NCBI GenBank assembly: GCA_019751915.1
Contig: JAIEMS010000031.1
Span: 62,001-126,000, forward strand
Direction: 5' to 3'
Origin: Burkholderiaceae bacterium
GTDB lineage: Bacteria; Pseudomonadota; Gammaproteobacteria; Burkholderiales; Burkholderiaceae_C
DNA: 64,000 bases
Positions within the stretch are counted from its first letter, which is position 1. Each line of letters begins with the position of its first letter. Both the position numbers and the translations under genes were made by a program. The notes beneath the pieces were generated by a model. It worked only from the letters and a program-made list of their open reading frames with translations. It made no database searches and was not told the DNA's origin. This document shows positions 43,349 through 53,019 of the stretch, piece by piece.

Positions 43349-43948
43349 ATGAAAATCGTACTCGCATCAAACAATCGCGGCAAATTGGCCGAGTTGCAAG
43401 CCATGTTTGCCCCCTTGGGTGTAGAACTGATCCGCCAAGCCGATTTGGGCGTGGGCGAGGCCCAAGAGCCGCACCGCACCTTTGTCGAAAATGCCTTAGA
43501 AAAAGCCCGGTTTGCTGCCGCCCACACCGGCCTGCCTGCGTTGGCCGACGATGCAGGCCTGTGCGTCGATGCCTTTGGTGGCCTGCCCGGGGTCGATACC
43601 GCCTATTACTGCACCCAGTTTGGCTACGAGAAGGGCGATGACAACAACGTCTCGGCGCTGCTGGAGCAAATGCAGGGCCAAGACCAGCGCCGCGCTGCCA
43701 TGGTCAGCACACTGGTGGCCGTGCGCAGCCCGCAAGACCCGGAACCATTGATTGCCGTGGGCCGGGTGGTGGGCGAGATCACCCGTGAGCGCCGAGGCAG
43801 CAACGGCTTTGGCTTTGACCCGGTGATGTTTATTCCTGAATTTGGCAAAACCTTTGCCGAGTTGCCGGTAGAGGTCAAAAATGCCCACAGCCACCGGGGG
43901 CGCGCTGCCCAACAGATGCTGGCCTTGCTGCGTGAACGTTGGCTCTGA
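43349..43948 (+). CDS. rdgB: RdgB/HAM1 non-canonical purine NTP pyrophosphatase
   Basis: Hydrolyses dITP, XTP and related damaged nucleotides to keep them out of DNA and RNA; cytoplasmic, 199 residues from the ATG at 43349. Signature motifs: LASNNRGKLAE at the N-terminus, TFVENALEKARFAA, ALADDAGLCVDAFGGLPGV and GSNGFGFDPVMF with the base-recognition region, then SHRGRA near the end. There is no Shine-Dalgarno site, because copy C of the repeat runs up to the ATG. hemW starts two bases after the stop. Confidence 0.97.
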   Translation: MKIVLASNNRGKLAELQAMFAPLGVELIRQADLGVGEAQEPHRTFVENALEKARFAAAHTGLPALADDAGLCVDAFGGLPGVDTAYYCTQFGYEKGDDNNVSALLEQMQGQDQRRAAMVSTLVAVRSPQDPEPLIAVGRVVGEITRERRGSNGFGFDPVMFIPEFGKTFAELPVEVKNAHSHRGRAAQQMLALLRERWL

Positions 43949-43949
43949 T

Positions 43950-45209
43950 ATGGCAGACATCCCTCTCGTTGCCGCCACCGATCTGAGCGCACAGGCCACG
44001 CCTGCGCCCCGGCGCGATCTGTTGCACACCTTGCGCCCGGGCCTGCTGCAACTGAGCAGCCTGCCGCCGCTGGCGCTGTATATCCACTTGCCTTGGTGCC
44101 TGAAAAAATGCCCTTACTGCGACTTCAACTCGCACCAGTGGCAAGGCCAAGCGGGTGCTACTGACATCCCTGAGCAGCGCTACCTGGGTGCGTTGGTGGC
44201 CGACCTCGAAGCGGCACTGCCGTTGATTTGGGGTCGGCAGGTGCAGAGCATATTTATCGGTGGTGGCACGCCAAGTTTGTTTTCGCCACAGGGCTTGGAT
44301 CGGCTGCTGGGCGATATCCGTGCGCGTCTGCCCTTGGCCCCCGGCTGCGAGATCAACCTCGAAGCTAACCCCGGAACGTTTGAGAAAAACCGTTTTCGGG
44401 ATTTTCACAGCGCGGGCATCACGCGCTTGTCGGTCGGGGTGCAGAGTTTTAACGACCGCCATTTGCAAGCGCTGGGCCGGGTTCACGACCGGGCACAGGC
44501 GTTGGCGGCGGTCGAAGAAGCGGCCAGTACCTTTGACACCTTCAACCTCGACCTGATGTACGCCCTGCCCGGCCAGACGATGGCCGAATTGGACGAAGAC
44601 TTGCACACAGCGCTGGCGCTGGCACCGCCGCACCTGTCGATCTACCACCTGACCATCGAGCCAAATACCTACTTTGCCAAGCACCCGCCCGCCATTCCCG
44701 AGGACGACGATGCCTACGCCATGCTGGACCGCATCACCGAACTGACCGGGCACAGCGGCTTGCAGCGCTACGAGGTTTCGGCCTACGCCCGCCCCGGTCA
44801 CGCCTGCCGGCACAACACCAATTATTGGCAGTTTGGCGATTATTTAGGCATTGGTGCAGGTGCCCACAGCAAACTCAGTTTTGCCCACCGGGTGGTGCGC
44901 CAGACGCGCTTTCGTGACCCGCGCCTGTACATGGAGCACGCACTGGCGGGCCACGCCGTGGCCCAAGACGACGACGTGCGCCGTGCCGATTTGCCGTTCG
45001 AGTACATGCTCAACGCGCTGCGCTTGCGCGAAGGATTTGCGCTGCAAGATTTTGTCGAGCGCACCGGCTTGGCCGTGACCGCCATTGCCCGAGGGCTGGA
45101 ACAGGCCCAAAGCAAAGGTTTGATTGAACGCGACATGACCCATGTGCGTCCCACCGAGCGCGGTTTTGATTTTTTAAGCGACTTGCAGGCACTGTTTTTG
45201 GCCGATTAA
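43950..45209 (+). CDS. hemW: HemW, radical-SAM haem chaperone
   Basis: Radical SAM protein related to oxygen-independent coproporphyrinogen oxidase, now regarded as a haem chaperone; 419 residues from the ATG at 43950, one base after the rdgB stop. The 4Fe-4S motif is C50-x3-C54-x2-C57 (WCLKKCPYCDFN), followed by IFIGGGTPSL, LEANPGTFE and RLSVGVQSF, with the HemW-type C-terminal domain (PFEYMLNALRLREGF). It lacks the extra N-terminal residues of HemN, which supports HemW. The rdgB-hemW order is common in Burkholderiales. Confidence 0.95.
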   Translation: MADIPLVAATDLSAQATPAPRRDLLHTLRPGLLQLSSLPPLALYIHLPWCLKKCPYCDFNSHQWQGQAGATDIPEQRYLGALVADLEAALPLIWGRQVQSIFIGGGTPSLFSPQGLDRLLGDIRARLPLAPGCEINLEANPGTFEKNRFRDFHSAGITRLSVGVQSFNDRHLQALGRVHDRAQALAAVEEAASTFDTFNLDLMYALPGQTMAELDEDLHTALALAPPHLSIYHLTIEPNTYFAKHPPAIPEDDDAYAMLDRITELTGHSGLQRYEVSAYARPGHACRHNTNYWQFGDYLGIGAGAHSKLSFAHRVVRQTRFRDPRLYMEHALAGHAVAQDDDVRRADLPFEYMLNALRLREGFALQDFVERTGLAVTAIARGLEQAQSKGLIERDMTHVRPTERGFDFLSDLQALFLAD

Positions 45210-45226
45210 ACCCCAACCTGCCAAGG

Positions 45227-45829
45227 CTACCGGCGCAAAAACCGCAGCAAGCGCCAGCCGAGCAAAAGGCCCAGCACTGCGCTGTAAACCAGCACCTCGG
45301 CGAAATCGTTTTTGCCTGCGCGCATCCAAAAGAAATGCAGCAGCGCCAGCCCTGCCACGGCATACACCGAGCGGTGCAGCGCCCGCCAGCGCGCCCCGCC
45401 CAACCAGCGAATGGCCGCTTGAAAAGATGTCAGCGCCAACAGCTTGAGCAGCAGCAGCGCTAAAAATCCGACCAAAATAAAGGGCCGCTTGGCGATGTCG
45501 TGGGCCATGTCGCCCGCATCCCAGCCCATATCAAACCCGGCGTAGGCCAGCAAATGCAGTACGCCGTAAAAGAAAACAAACAGCCCGAGCATGCGGCGAA
45601 ACCGCGCCAGCGCAGGTAAGCCCGCCAGCACCCGCAGCGGTGTCAGGGCCAGCGCCAAGCACAAAAAGCGCAGCGTCCAGTCGCCCAATGCCCGAATCAG
45701 TGCCTCGGCGGGATTGGCCCCCAATTGATCGGTGGCTGCGGCATAGAGCAGCCACGCCAACGGCCCCAGCGCCAGCGTAAACAGCACGGGCTTGGCGGCA
45801 GGGTGCAGTAGCAGTTTGGTGCTGCTCAT
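45227..45829 (-). CDS. msrQ: MsrQ, haem-binding membrane subunit of the MsrPQ system
   Basis: Inner-membrane b-haem protein that passes quinol electrons to MsrP; 200 residues with six hydrophobic segments (ferric-reductase-like fold, formerly YedZ). Histidines expected to bind haem appear in FYGVLHLLAYAG, RALHRSVYAVAGLALLHFFW. It starts 24 bases after the msrP stop and is clearly co-transcribed with it. The convergent hemW ends 17 bases away. Confidence 0.95.
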   Translation of the reverse strand: MSSTKLLLHPAAKPVLFTLALGPLAWLLYAAATDQLGANPAEALIRALGDWTLRFLCLALALTPLRVLAGLPALARFRRMLGLFVFFYGVLHLLAYAGFDMGWDAGDMAHDIAKRPFILVGFLALLLLKLLALTSFQAAIRWLGGARWRALHRSVYAVAGLALLHFFWMRAGKNDFAEVLVYSAVLGLLLGWRLLRFLRR

Positions 45830-45853
45830 GGGCGGTGCTGTGGGTGCATGGGT

Positions 45854-46852
<999 letters not shown>

Positions 46853-46905
46853 GGCGAACTCCTGAAAATGGGGCCCAAACGGGGCTGTGGCCGATTTTTT
46901 AGATC

Positions 46906-46966
46906 AAAACGGCTGATAGCGCTTATCTATCAATGTTTTGTAGCTATCTTTTTAATAGCAAATTAC
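46906..46966. repeat. Dispersed palindromic repeat, copy D
   Basis: Inverted relative to copy A. On the minus strand it reads AATTTGCTATT, GATAGCTAC, then AGATAAGCGCTATCAGCCG, matching copy A block for block. It lies between ccsB and msrP; its left end touches the ccsB stop. Confidence 0.65.
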
Positions 46967-48318
46967 AAAGTGCCGTAGCTGTGCAAGCCCGACAAAAACA
47001 TGTTCACGCCCAGAAAGGCAAAGGTCGTGACCACCAGCCCGACCAGCGCCCACCACGCCGACATCGTGCCGCGCAAGCCCTTCATGAGGCGCATATGCAG
47101 CCAAGCGGCGTAGTTGAGCCAGACAATCAGTGCCCACGTTTCTTTCGGGTCCCAGCTCCAGTAGCCGCCCCAAGCCTCGGCTGCCCAGAGGGCACCCAGC
47201 ACCGTGGCGATGGTGAAGAAGGCAAAACCCACGGCAATGGCTTTGTACATCATGTCGTCGAGCAACTCCAGCGGCGGCAGCTTGCTGGCAATGTGCCGCC
47301 GTCCAAACAAAATGCTGCCGACAATCAGTGCCGAGATGCCAAAGTAAACCATCCAGTAGCTGTTGCCGTTCTCGCCCGCTGTGGGCCGAAATACCACCGG
47401 CTCAAAGCACAGCACCACACCCAGCAACCACAGCGGTGCCAGTTTGTACCAGCGCGACTCGCTGGCCGACTGCTTAATCAGATAGGCAAACGCCACCATC
47501 GCTGACAAGGCAAAAGTGCCATAACCGATAAAGTTGGCCGGAACGTGCAGCTTCATCCACCAGCTTTTGAGCGCAGGCACTAGCGGCTGAATGGCATGGG
47601 CCTCACGCACCAAGGTGTACCAGAGCAAAAACCCGACCGCCGCACTGACCACCAGCATGACAAACGCGCCCAGCGCACGGGTGCGGTACTGGTCTTCGTA
47701 ATAGAGGTAAAAAGTGGCCGTCATCCAGCAAAACATCACGAACACTTCGTACAAATTGCTCACGGGGATGTGGCCAATATCAGCCCCCACAAGGTAGCTC
47801 TCGTACCAACGCACCAGCGTGCCAATCAGCGCCATGCCCACCGCCGCCCACACCAGCCGCGAGCCAATCAGCGACATGGTGGCCCCTTCGCCACGGGCAA
47901 ACATGCCAATCCAGTAAAACAGTGTGCTCATAAAGAACAACATGCTCATCCACAAGATGGCCGACTGGCTGGACAAAAAGTATTTCAGCCAAAACACCGT
48001 ATCGGCCCGCGCTAGGCTGCCCACGCCGTCTTGTTGGTACAAATTAATTGCTAGCAGCGCCGCCCCAGCAGCAATGAGCATCAGTGCGCGCAGCGGTCGC
48101 CAAAACCAGCCCAGCGAGATCGTCGCCGGAATGGCCCCGAGCAAAATACCCTTTTCGTACACGTCCATAAAGGCGGCGTAGCGCTGGAAGGCAAACAAGC
48201 CACCACACAGCACCACAGCGGCAAAGACCCAGTCAAGGGCGTTGCGGCGCGAGGCAAAGCTGGCATTCAACGTCAGCGTGGCGTTGGTCGTGGTGTTGGT
48301 ATTTGCAGCGGTGTTCAT
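46963..48318 (-). CDS. ccsB: Cytochrome c biogenesis protein CcsB (haem-handling subunit)
   Basis: Polytopic inner-membrane protein of the system II cytochrome c synthase, 451 residues. It exports and presents haem through the tryptophan-rich WWD motif, seen as WGGYWSWDPKETWALIVWL near the C-terminus, with haem-ligand histidines in LHVPANFIGYG and YAAWLHMRL. The N-terminus has about 20 Asn/Thr-rich residues (MNTAANTNTTTNATLTL) before the first helix, which is unusual. Its ATG overlaps the ccs1 stop by 4 bases, so the two subunits are coupled. Naming varies: this subunit is called CcsA in plastids and many Gram-positives. Confidence 0.94.
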   Translation of the reverse strand: MNTAANTNTTTNATLTLNASFASRRNALDWVFAAVVLCGGLFAFQRYAAFMDVYEKGILLGAIPATISLGWFWRPLRALMLIAAGAALLAINLYQQDGVGSLARADTVFWLKYFLSSQSAILWMSMLFFMSTLFYWIGMFARGEGATMSLIGSRLVWAAVGMALIGTLVRWYESYLVGADIGHIPVSNLYEVFVMFCWMTATFYLYYEDQYRTRALGAFVMLVVSAAVGFLLWYTLVREAHAIQPLVPALKSWWMKLHVPANFIGYGTFALSAMVAFAYLIKQSASESRWYKLAPLWLLGVVLCFEPVVFRPTAGENGNSYWMVYFGISALIVGSILFGRRHIASKLPPLELLDDMMYKAIAVGFAFFTIATVLGALWAAEAWGGYWSWDPKETWALIVWLNYAAWLHMRLMKGLRGTMSAWWALVGLVVTTFAFLGVNMFLSGLHSYGTL

Positions 48319-50462
48319 TCAGTCGCTCCGGCGGGGCGTACCCCGATGAGTTTGTCGGTAAGCTGGGCAAATTCGCGGTCGCCGTCCATCGTTTTGCGGT
48401 TGCTGGACAACGCCATCGTGGCATGGCTTTGGCCGCCCTCGCGCGGTGCTAGCCAGACCCAAACGCGGCGCTCGCGAATGTAGAGCATGGCAAACACACC
48501 CAAAATCAGCAAAGCACACCCCAGATAGACGATGCTCTTGCCCGGTGCCCGTGCCACTTGGAACACGCTGGCCTGCACCTGCGTAAAGTCTTTCAGGGTA
48601 AACGCCAGCGGTGCCGGGTAGATTTGCACATCGCTCAGGGCCAGTACCGCTTGGGTCATGAAGGCTTGTGTTTGTTCGTTTTGCTCCAGCGGCGCTAAAC
48701 CGGCGCGCTGGCGGGTCTGCTGGGCCAGCTCAAACAGTGCGCCATTCAAAATACGAATCAGCACTTCGCCTGCGCGGGCGCGCTCGGCTTCGGGCACATT
48801 GGCCTCAATAAAGGCCGATACCGCAGGCAGTCCGCCTTCGGGCTTGCCCTCTTTGCTGATGCTACCGGCAAACAAGGCCAGCGTGCGTGCGGTCGATTGG
48901 GTCAATTGGGCCACCACTTCCGTGCGCGAGGGGTCAATGGCCTGCGCTACGTAGCGGCGCACGGCGCGGTCGCGCTCTGCTGGGTCGCCCAAAGCGGCGC
49001 GCAGGCGTACAAAGCCGTCGATGCTGCCTTGGGTATCGGCAGGAATGCGCAGGTAGCGAAACGGTGAGGCTGGGTTCTCGCGCACGCCCAGCAAAAACAC
49101 CGCCGGGCCACCATCGCCCATGTCAATCGGCAGCATGTAGTTATGAAACTCGCGGGCCTGCCCAGCCGCATCGCGCAGCTTGTAGCCAATGCTCGGGCCG
49201 ACGTTGCGCAGCACCTTGGTGGTGGTGGTTTTGTGCCCAGCGCCCAGGCGCGAATCAATGGACTCGCGCAGATCCACCTTGCGAACATCGGCACCCGAAG
49301 CAGCGGTGTCGTTGCCAAAATTTTCCACATTGAGCGTTCGCAGCGAGGTAAATTCCAGCGTCATGCTGTCGCTCCCGGTGGCTTTGACCAGTTGCGCACT
49401 GCCCCCAATCGTGCCCTTGACCTCGAACGGCTGTGCCCCAGCGACCATCGGCAAGCCGTGCAGCGTCACTGCGGAGCCACCATCGTCAAAGCTCGATTGG
49501 TAAATCTCGATGCCTTTGTAGCTGGCCGGATGGTTTACCTCTACCCGCGCTGGTGTTTGTTCGCCCGTGGCTTTGTCGTGGATGATGATTTCGCTGGCAA
49601 ACAGTTTGGGCATGCCGGTCGAATAATGCTCGACGATGAATTTTTTCAGTTCAACCGCAAATGGCAGCTCTTGCACCAAGATGCCATCGGACTGGCTCAA
49701 GATAGCGGTGCTCGACTGTGTGCCCTCGGCCACCATCAGGTTGCCCCGAAAGGTCGGATTGCGCTCGCTCAGGCGGTGCTCGGGGCGGACATCGGCAATC
49801 AGCCCACCGCCAGCGTAAGGCACTTTGCCGTTAAACCACATTTGCGCCCGGACGATCAAATCGCCATCGAGCAGCCCACCCACACACACCAGCACGATGG
49901 CGCTGTGGGCGGCAATGTAGCCCAGTTTGTTGGCCGCACCCGCTTTGGCTGCCACCATCCAGCCGGTGCCGGGGCCAGCGGGGGTGTCGCGCTGCTGCAA
50001 TTTGACCTTCCAGCCGCCGCCGACCAGCATTTGGCCAATGCGCTGCGCTTCAGTGGCGCTATCGCCAGCCAAATCCGCTTGCGCTTTGTGGTGAAAAGCG
50101 GCCAAGTTTTTTTCGCGGATATTTTCTTTGTAGGTCTTGAGGTCGATGATGATTTTGGGCGTGTTGCGCGCAATGCACAGCGAGGTACTGATGACCAAAA
50201 ACGCCAAAATCAGCAAGAACCACCAAGCGCTGTAAATCGAATACAGATGCAGCTTGCCAAACAACTCGGCCCAAAACGGCCCAAACTGGTTGACGTAATT
50301 GGCGGCTGGCTCGTGCTGTTTGAGCACCGTGCCAATGACCGAAGCAATGCAAATCAGCGTCAGCAACGCGATGGCAAAGCGCATCGAAGACAGCAACTCC
50401 ACGCTGGCGCGCAGAGCCTGTGAGCCCACGCGGGGGCGAACGCCTTGGTTTGAATCAGACAT
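48315..50462 (-). CDS. ccs1: Cytochrome c biogenesis protein Ccs1/ResB
   Basis: Membrane partner of CcsB in the system II cytochrome c synthase; it binds the apocytochrome on the periplasmic side. 715 residues: three membrane helices near the N-terminus (ELLSSMRFAIALLTLICIAS, YSAWWFLLILAFLVIST, LGYIAAHSAIVLVCVGGLL), a large soluble periplasmic region (about 220-640), and a last helix (IVYLGCALLILGVFAMLYI). It is longer than the classic ResB, as is usual in betaproteobacteria. It starts downstream of the cytochrome c4 terminator and overlaps ccsB by 4 bases. Confidence 0.94.
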   Translation of the reverse strand: MSDSNQGVRPRVGSQALRASVELLSSMRFAIALLTLICIASVIGTVLKQHEPAANYVNQFGPFWAELFGKLHLYSIYSAWWFLLILAFLVISTSLCIARNTPKIIIDLKTYKENIREKNLAAFHHKAQADLAGDSATEAQRIGQMLVGGGWKVKLQQRDTPAGPGTGWMVAAKAGAANKLGYIAAHSAIVLVCVGGLLDGDLIVRAQMWFNGKVPYAGGGLIADVRPEHRLSERNPTFRGNLMVAEGTQSSTAILSQSDGILVQELPFAVELKKFIVEHYSTGMPKLFASEIIIHDKATGEQTPARVEVNHPASYKGIEIYQSSFDDGGSAVTLHGLPMVAGAQPFEVKGTIGGSAQLVKATGSDSMTLEFTSLRTLNVENFGNDTAASGADVRKVDLRESIDSRLGAGHKTTTTKVLRNVGPSIGYKLRDAAGQAREFHNYMLPIDMGDGGPAVFLLGVRENPASPFRYLRIPADTQGSIDGFVRLRAALGDPAERDRAVRRYVAQAIDPSRTEVVAQLTQSTARTLALFAGSISKEGKPEGGLPAVSAFIEANVPEAERARAGEVLIRILNGALFELAQQTRQRAGLAPLEQNEQTQAFMTQAVLALSDVQIYPAPLAFTLKDFTQVQASVFQVARAPGKSIVYLGCALLILGVFAMLYIRERRVWVWLAPREGGQSHATMALSSNRKTMDGDREFAQLTDKLIGVRPAGATE

Positions 50463-50483
50463 GGATGCTCAAGGATACGGGCC

Positions 50484-50523
50484 AAAAATAAAAAGGGCGG
50501 GCCATCTGAAAGATGGGCCCGCC
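50484..50523 (-). terminator. Rho-independent terminator after cytochrome c4
   Basis: Minus-strand stem GGCGGG-CCCATCT / AGATGG-CCCGCC (one bulged base) with a TTC loop, followed by CTTTTTATTTTT. It lies about 80 bases after the cytochrome stop and just before the ccs1 ATG. Confidence 0.85.
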
Positions 50524-50605
50524 TCTCTTGGGGTCTGTTGGTCGCGCTTGGTTCCGTCTTTCCGGTCAATCCGGAGAAAACGCAGGCCGCGCGACGCTCA
50601 AAAAA

Positions 50606-51235
50606 TCAGCGCAGACCGGCAATGTAGTCGGCCACAGCCTTGATTTCGCGGTCGTTGAGTTTGGCGGCAACGCCGGTCATTTGTGCGCTGTTGTTGCGAA
50701 CACCGTCGCGGAACATGGTCAGCTGGGCTGCGGTGTAGTCAGCATGCTGGCCCGACAAGCGCGGGTACTGCGATGGAATGCCAGCACCATTGGGGCTGTG
50801 GCAACCGGCGCAAGCGGCAATGTTGCGATCGGCAATACCACCGCGGTAAATGCGTTCGCCCAGCTCTACCAAAGCTTTGTCTTTGGCATCGCCAGGAGCG
50901 GCAGGCTTAGAAGCCACCCACCAAGCGACGTTACGCATGTCTTCGTCGCTCAACATCGAGGCAAAGCCCGACATGACGGCGCTGGCACGCTTGCCAGATT
51001 TGAACTCTTGCAACTGCTTGACCAGATACTCTGGATGCTGCTGCGCCAGTTTGGGATTGGCGGGGATGGTGGAGTTTCCATCGGCTGCGTGACAGGCAAC
51101 GCAGACGGTAGAGAACGTCGCCGCACCCTTGACCAGATCAGGCTTGGCTGTGGCGGGGCCGGGGCCCGCAGAAAAAGCCGGGAAAGCAGGAGCTGCCAGC
51201 GCGGCAGCCATGAGCAAGGAGGCGAGCAACTTCAT
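50606..51235 (-). CDS. Dihaem cytochrome c4
   Basis: Periplasmic electron carrier, 209 residues from the ATG at 51235; the open frame reaches 51292 but a signal peptide (MKLLASLLMAAALAAPAFPAFSA) begins only at this Met. Two c-type haem sites, CVACH and CAGCH, each start a cytochrome c fold with later Met ligands (AVMSGFASML; AQMTGVAAKL). Cytochrome c4 feeds terminal oxidases such as cbb3 or aa3. It sits directly upstream of ccs1-ccsB, whose products attach its haems, and is divergent from engB, 74 bases apart. Confidence 0.95.
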   Translation of the reverse strand: MKLLASLLMAAALAAPAFPAFSAGPGPATAKPDLVKGAATFSTVCVACHAADGNSTIPANPKLAQQHPEYLVKQLQEFKSGKRASAVMSGFASMLSDEDMRNVAWWVASKPAAPGDAKDKALVELGERIYRGGIADRNIAACAGCHSPNGAGIPSQYPRLSGQHADYTAAQLTMFRDGVRNNSAQMTGVAAKLNDREIKAVADYIAGLR

Positions 51236-51309
51236 ATCGAGGGACTTGTTAGTGGTGGCGCAAAACCACGCGATTCTACAATGAGGCTCCATAGCCCCTT
51301 GATTTGCCC

Positions 51310-52056
51310 ATGTCCACCCCCCAATCTGCGCCCCATACCTTGTCCTTGCCCGATGGCCGCTCTGCTATGGGCTGGATGCACACTGCACGCTTTTTGACCA
51401 CCGCCGCACAGCTGCACCAACTGCCCGTGGTCGATGTGCCTGAGATCGCCTTTGTGGGGCGCTCTAACGCGGGCAAGTCCTCGTGTATCAACACCCTGAC
51501 CCAGCAAAAACAACTGGCTTTTGCCTCGAAAAAACCGGGCCGTACCCAGCACATCAATTTGTTTTCGCTGGGTCGCCAAGGCATCACCGATGCGGTGCTG
51601 GCCGATCTGCCCGGCTATGGCTACGCAGCCGTATCGCGCTCGGACAAAATGCGCTGGCAGCAGGTGATGGTGAACTATTTGGTCAGTCGCCCCAGCCTGA
51701 CCGGCATCGTGCTGCTGTGCGATCCGCGCTTGGGCCTGACCGGGTTGGACGAGGCACTGCTCGAAGTGGTGCGCCCGCGCGTTGAGGATGGTCTGAAGTT
51801 TTTGGTACTCCTGACCAAAGCCGACAAATTGACGCGTGCTGAACAAGCTAAAGCGCTGTCGATTGCCCGGCTGCAAACTGGCGGCGGCGAGGTGCGAATG
51901 TTCTCGGCGCTGAAAAAGCAAGGTGTGGATGAGGCGGCGCTGCTGTTGTGGCACTGGGCGCACCCACCGGCCACCGACACAGACGCGGTGCTAGAAACTC
52001 CCGCCGAAAGCCCTGAGCAGCCCCACCCAGACGACGAGCCGCCTGCGCTGGACTGA
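51310..52056 (+). CDS. engB: Ribosome-assembly GTPase EngB (YihA/YsxC)
   Basis: Essential GTPase for 50S subunit assembly, 248 residues from the ATG at 51310 (a TTG two codons upstream is also in frame). G1 GRSNAGKSSCIN, G3 DLPGYGYAAVS, and G4 LTKADKLTR are present, with the switch region FASKKPGRTQHIN. An acidic/Pro-rich tail of about 30 residues (ESPEQPHPDDEPPALD) follows the GTPase fold and is not part of the family core. It is convergent with the acyltransferase pair. Confidence 0.97.
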   Translation: MSTPQSAPHTLSLPDGRSAMGWMHTARFLTTAAQLHQLPVVDVPEIAFVGRSNAGKSSCINTLTQQKQLAFASKKPGRTQHINLFSLGRQGITDAVLADLPGYGYAAVSRSDKMRWQQVMVNYLVSRPSLTGIVLLCDPRLGLTGLDEALLEVVRPRVEDGLKFLVLLTKADKLTRAEQAKALSIARLQTGGGEVRMFSALKKQGVDEAALLLWHWAHPPATDTDAVLETPAESPEQPHPDDEPPALD

Positions 52057-52082
52057 TCCAGCCACTTTGAGACACCATAGTT

Positions 52083-52145
52083 GAATAAAAAACGGCCATA
52101 GCCCAAAGCTGGTAAGCTTTTATTGCTACCAATTTAATAGTAAAA
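52083..52145. repeat. Degenerate palindromic element after engB
   Basis: AAAGCT / AGCTTT short hairpin (52105-52120) followed by GCTACCAATTTAATAGT. On the minus strand CTATTAAATTGGTAGC resembles the left half of the dispersed repeat. It could serve as a weak terminator between the convergent genes. Confidence 0.35.
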
Positions 52146-52152
52146 GGCCCCG

Positions 52153-53019
52153 TTAATAAACCGACGGTTGGCCTTCGGGCCGGGTTTTAAAGCGCTTGTG
52201 AACCCAGTAATACTGCCCCGGCATGGTGTCGATGTAGCTTTGCAAATGCTGGTTCATGCGGGCGGTGTCCTGCGCCACATCGTCACTGGGAAAATGCTCC
52301 CAAGCCGGGGTGATTTCAGCCACGTAGCCGGTCGGGGTCAGGCGCGTGACCATGCCTACCACCTTGGCACGGCCCAGCCGGGCAAACCGCGACAGCGAAG
52401 GCACCGTGGCAGTCGAAACGCCATAAAACGGCACAAAAATCGACTCGTTCGGGCCAAAGTCCATGTCGGGCAACAGGTACAGCAAGCCACCTTTGCGCAG
52501 GTTAGAAATAATCGGCTTGACCCCGTCGTCGCGGTTGAGCATGCGCACATCGCCAAAACGCTGGCGACCAGCCCGAAACCAGCCATCCACGGCGGGGTTA
52601 GGGTGGGTCGAAAAGATCGAGGTAAAGGCCCGCTCGGTACGCAAAGGCAGCGCCAAGCCGCCAGCGTCCATGCCGTAAAAATGCGGTGCAAAAATGATCG
52701 TGGGCGTATCGCCATCGAGTTCGTGCAGCGCTCCTTGCAGCGTGACGCGCTGCAACACCACCTCGCGCGGGGCCGACCACAACCAACTGCGGTCCAGCCA
52801 AGTCTGGCAAAACACCACAAAGGTTTCGCGCGCCCACGCCTGCCGCTGCTGCAGCGTGGCCTGCGGAAAGCACAGTTCTAAATTGCGCAGCGCCACCTTG
52901 CGCCGGGGCGCTGCCAGCACATACAGCACCCGGCCAATCAACCACCCCAGCGCCCGCAGCGCAGGCAGCGGTAGGTAGGCCAGCATCCCCATCAACCACA
53001 CCCCGAACCGCCCGCTCAT
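52153..53019 (-). CDS. Lipid A biosynthesis acyltransferase (LpxL/HtrB-like), second of pair
   Basis: Inner-membrane late acyltransferase that adds a secondary fatty acid to the lipid A precursor; 288 residues. A membrane-anchoring N-terminus (VWLMGMLAYLPLPALRALGWLIG) precedes the catalytic HX4D motif, seen as APHFYGMDAG, and the acceptor-binding LLPDMDFGPNESIFVPFYG and YVWHKRFKTRP-type end (YYWVHKRFKTRPEG). The start overlaps the stop of the upstream paralogue by 4 bases, so both are co-expressed. Which acyl position or chain length it uses cannot be read from sequence. Confidence 0.93.
   Translation of the reverse strand: MSGRFGVWLMGMLAYLPLPALRALGWLIGRVLYVLAAPRRKVALRNLELCFPQATLQQRQAWARETFVVFCQTWLDRSWLWSAPREVVLQRVTLQGALHELDGDTPTIIFAPHFYGMDAGGLALPLRTERAFTSIFSTHPNPAVDGWFRAGRQRFGDVRMLNRDDGVKPIISNLRKGGLLYLLPDMDFGPNESIFVPFYGVSTATVPSLSRFARLGRAKVVGMVTRLTPTGYVAEITPAWEHFPSDDVAQDTARMNQHLQSYIDTMPGQYYWVHKRFKTRPEGQPSVY

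Noticed and set aside
49143-50423. 426-codon plus-strand frame opposite ccs1
   Set aside because: Shadow frame without protein-like composition; ccs1 is well supported.
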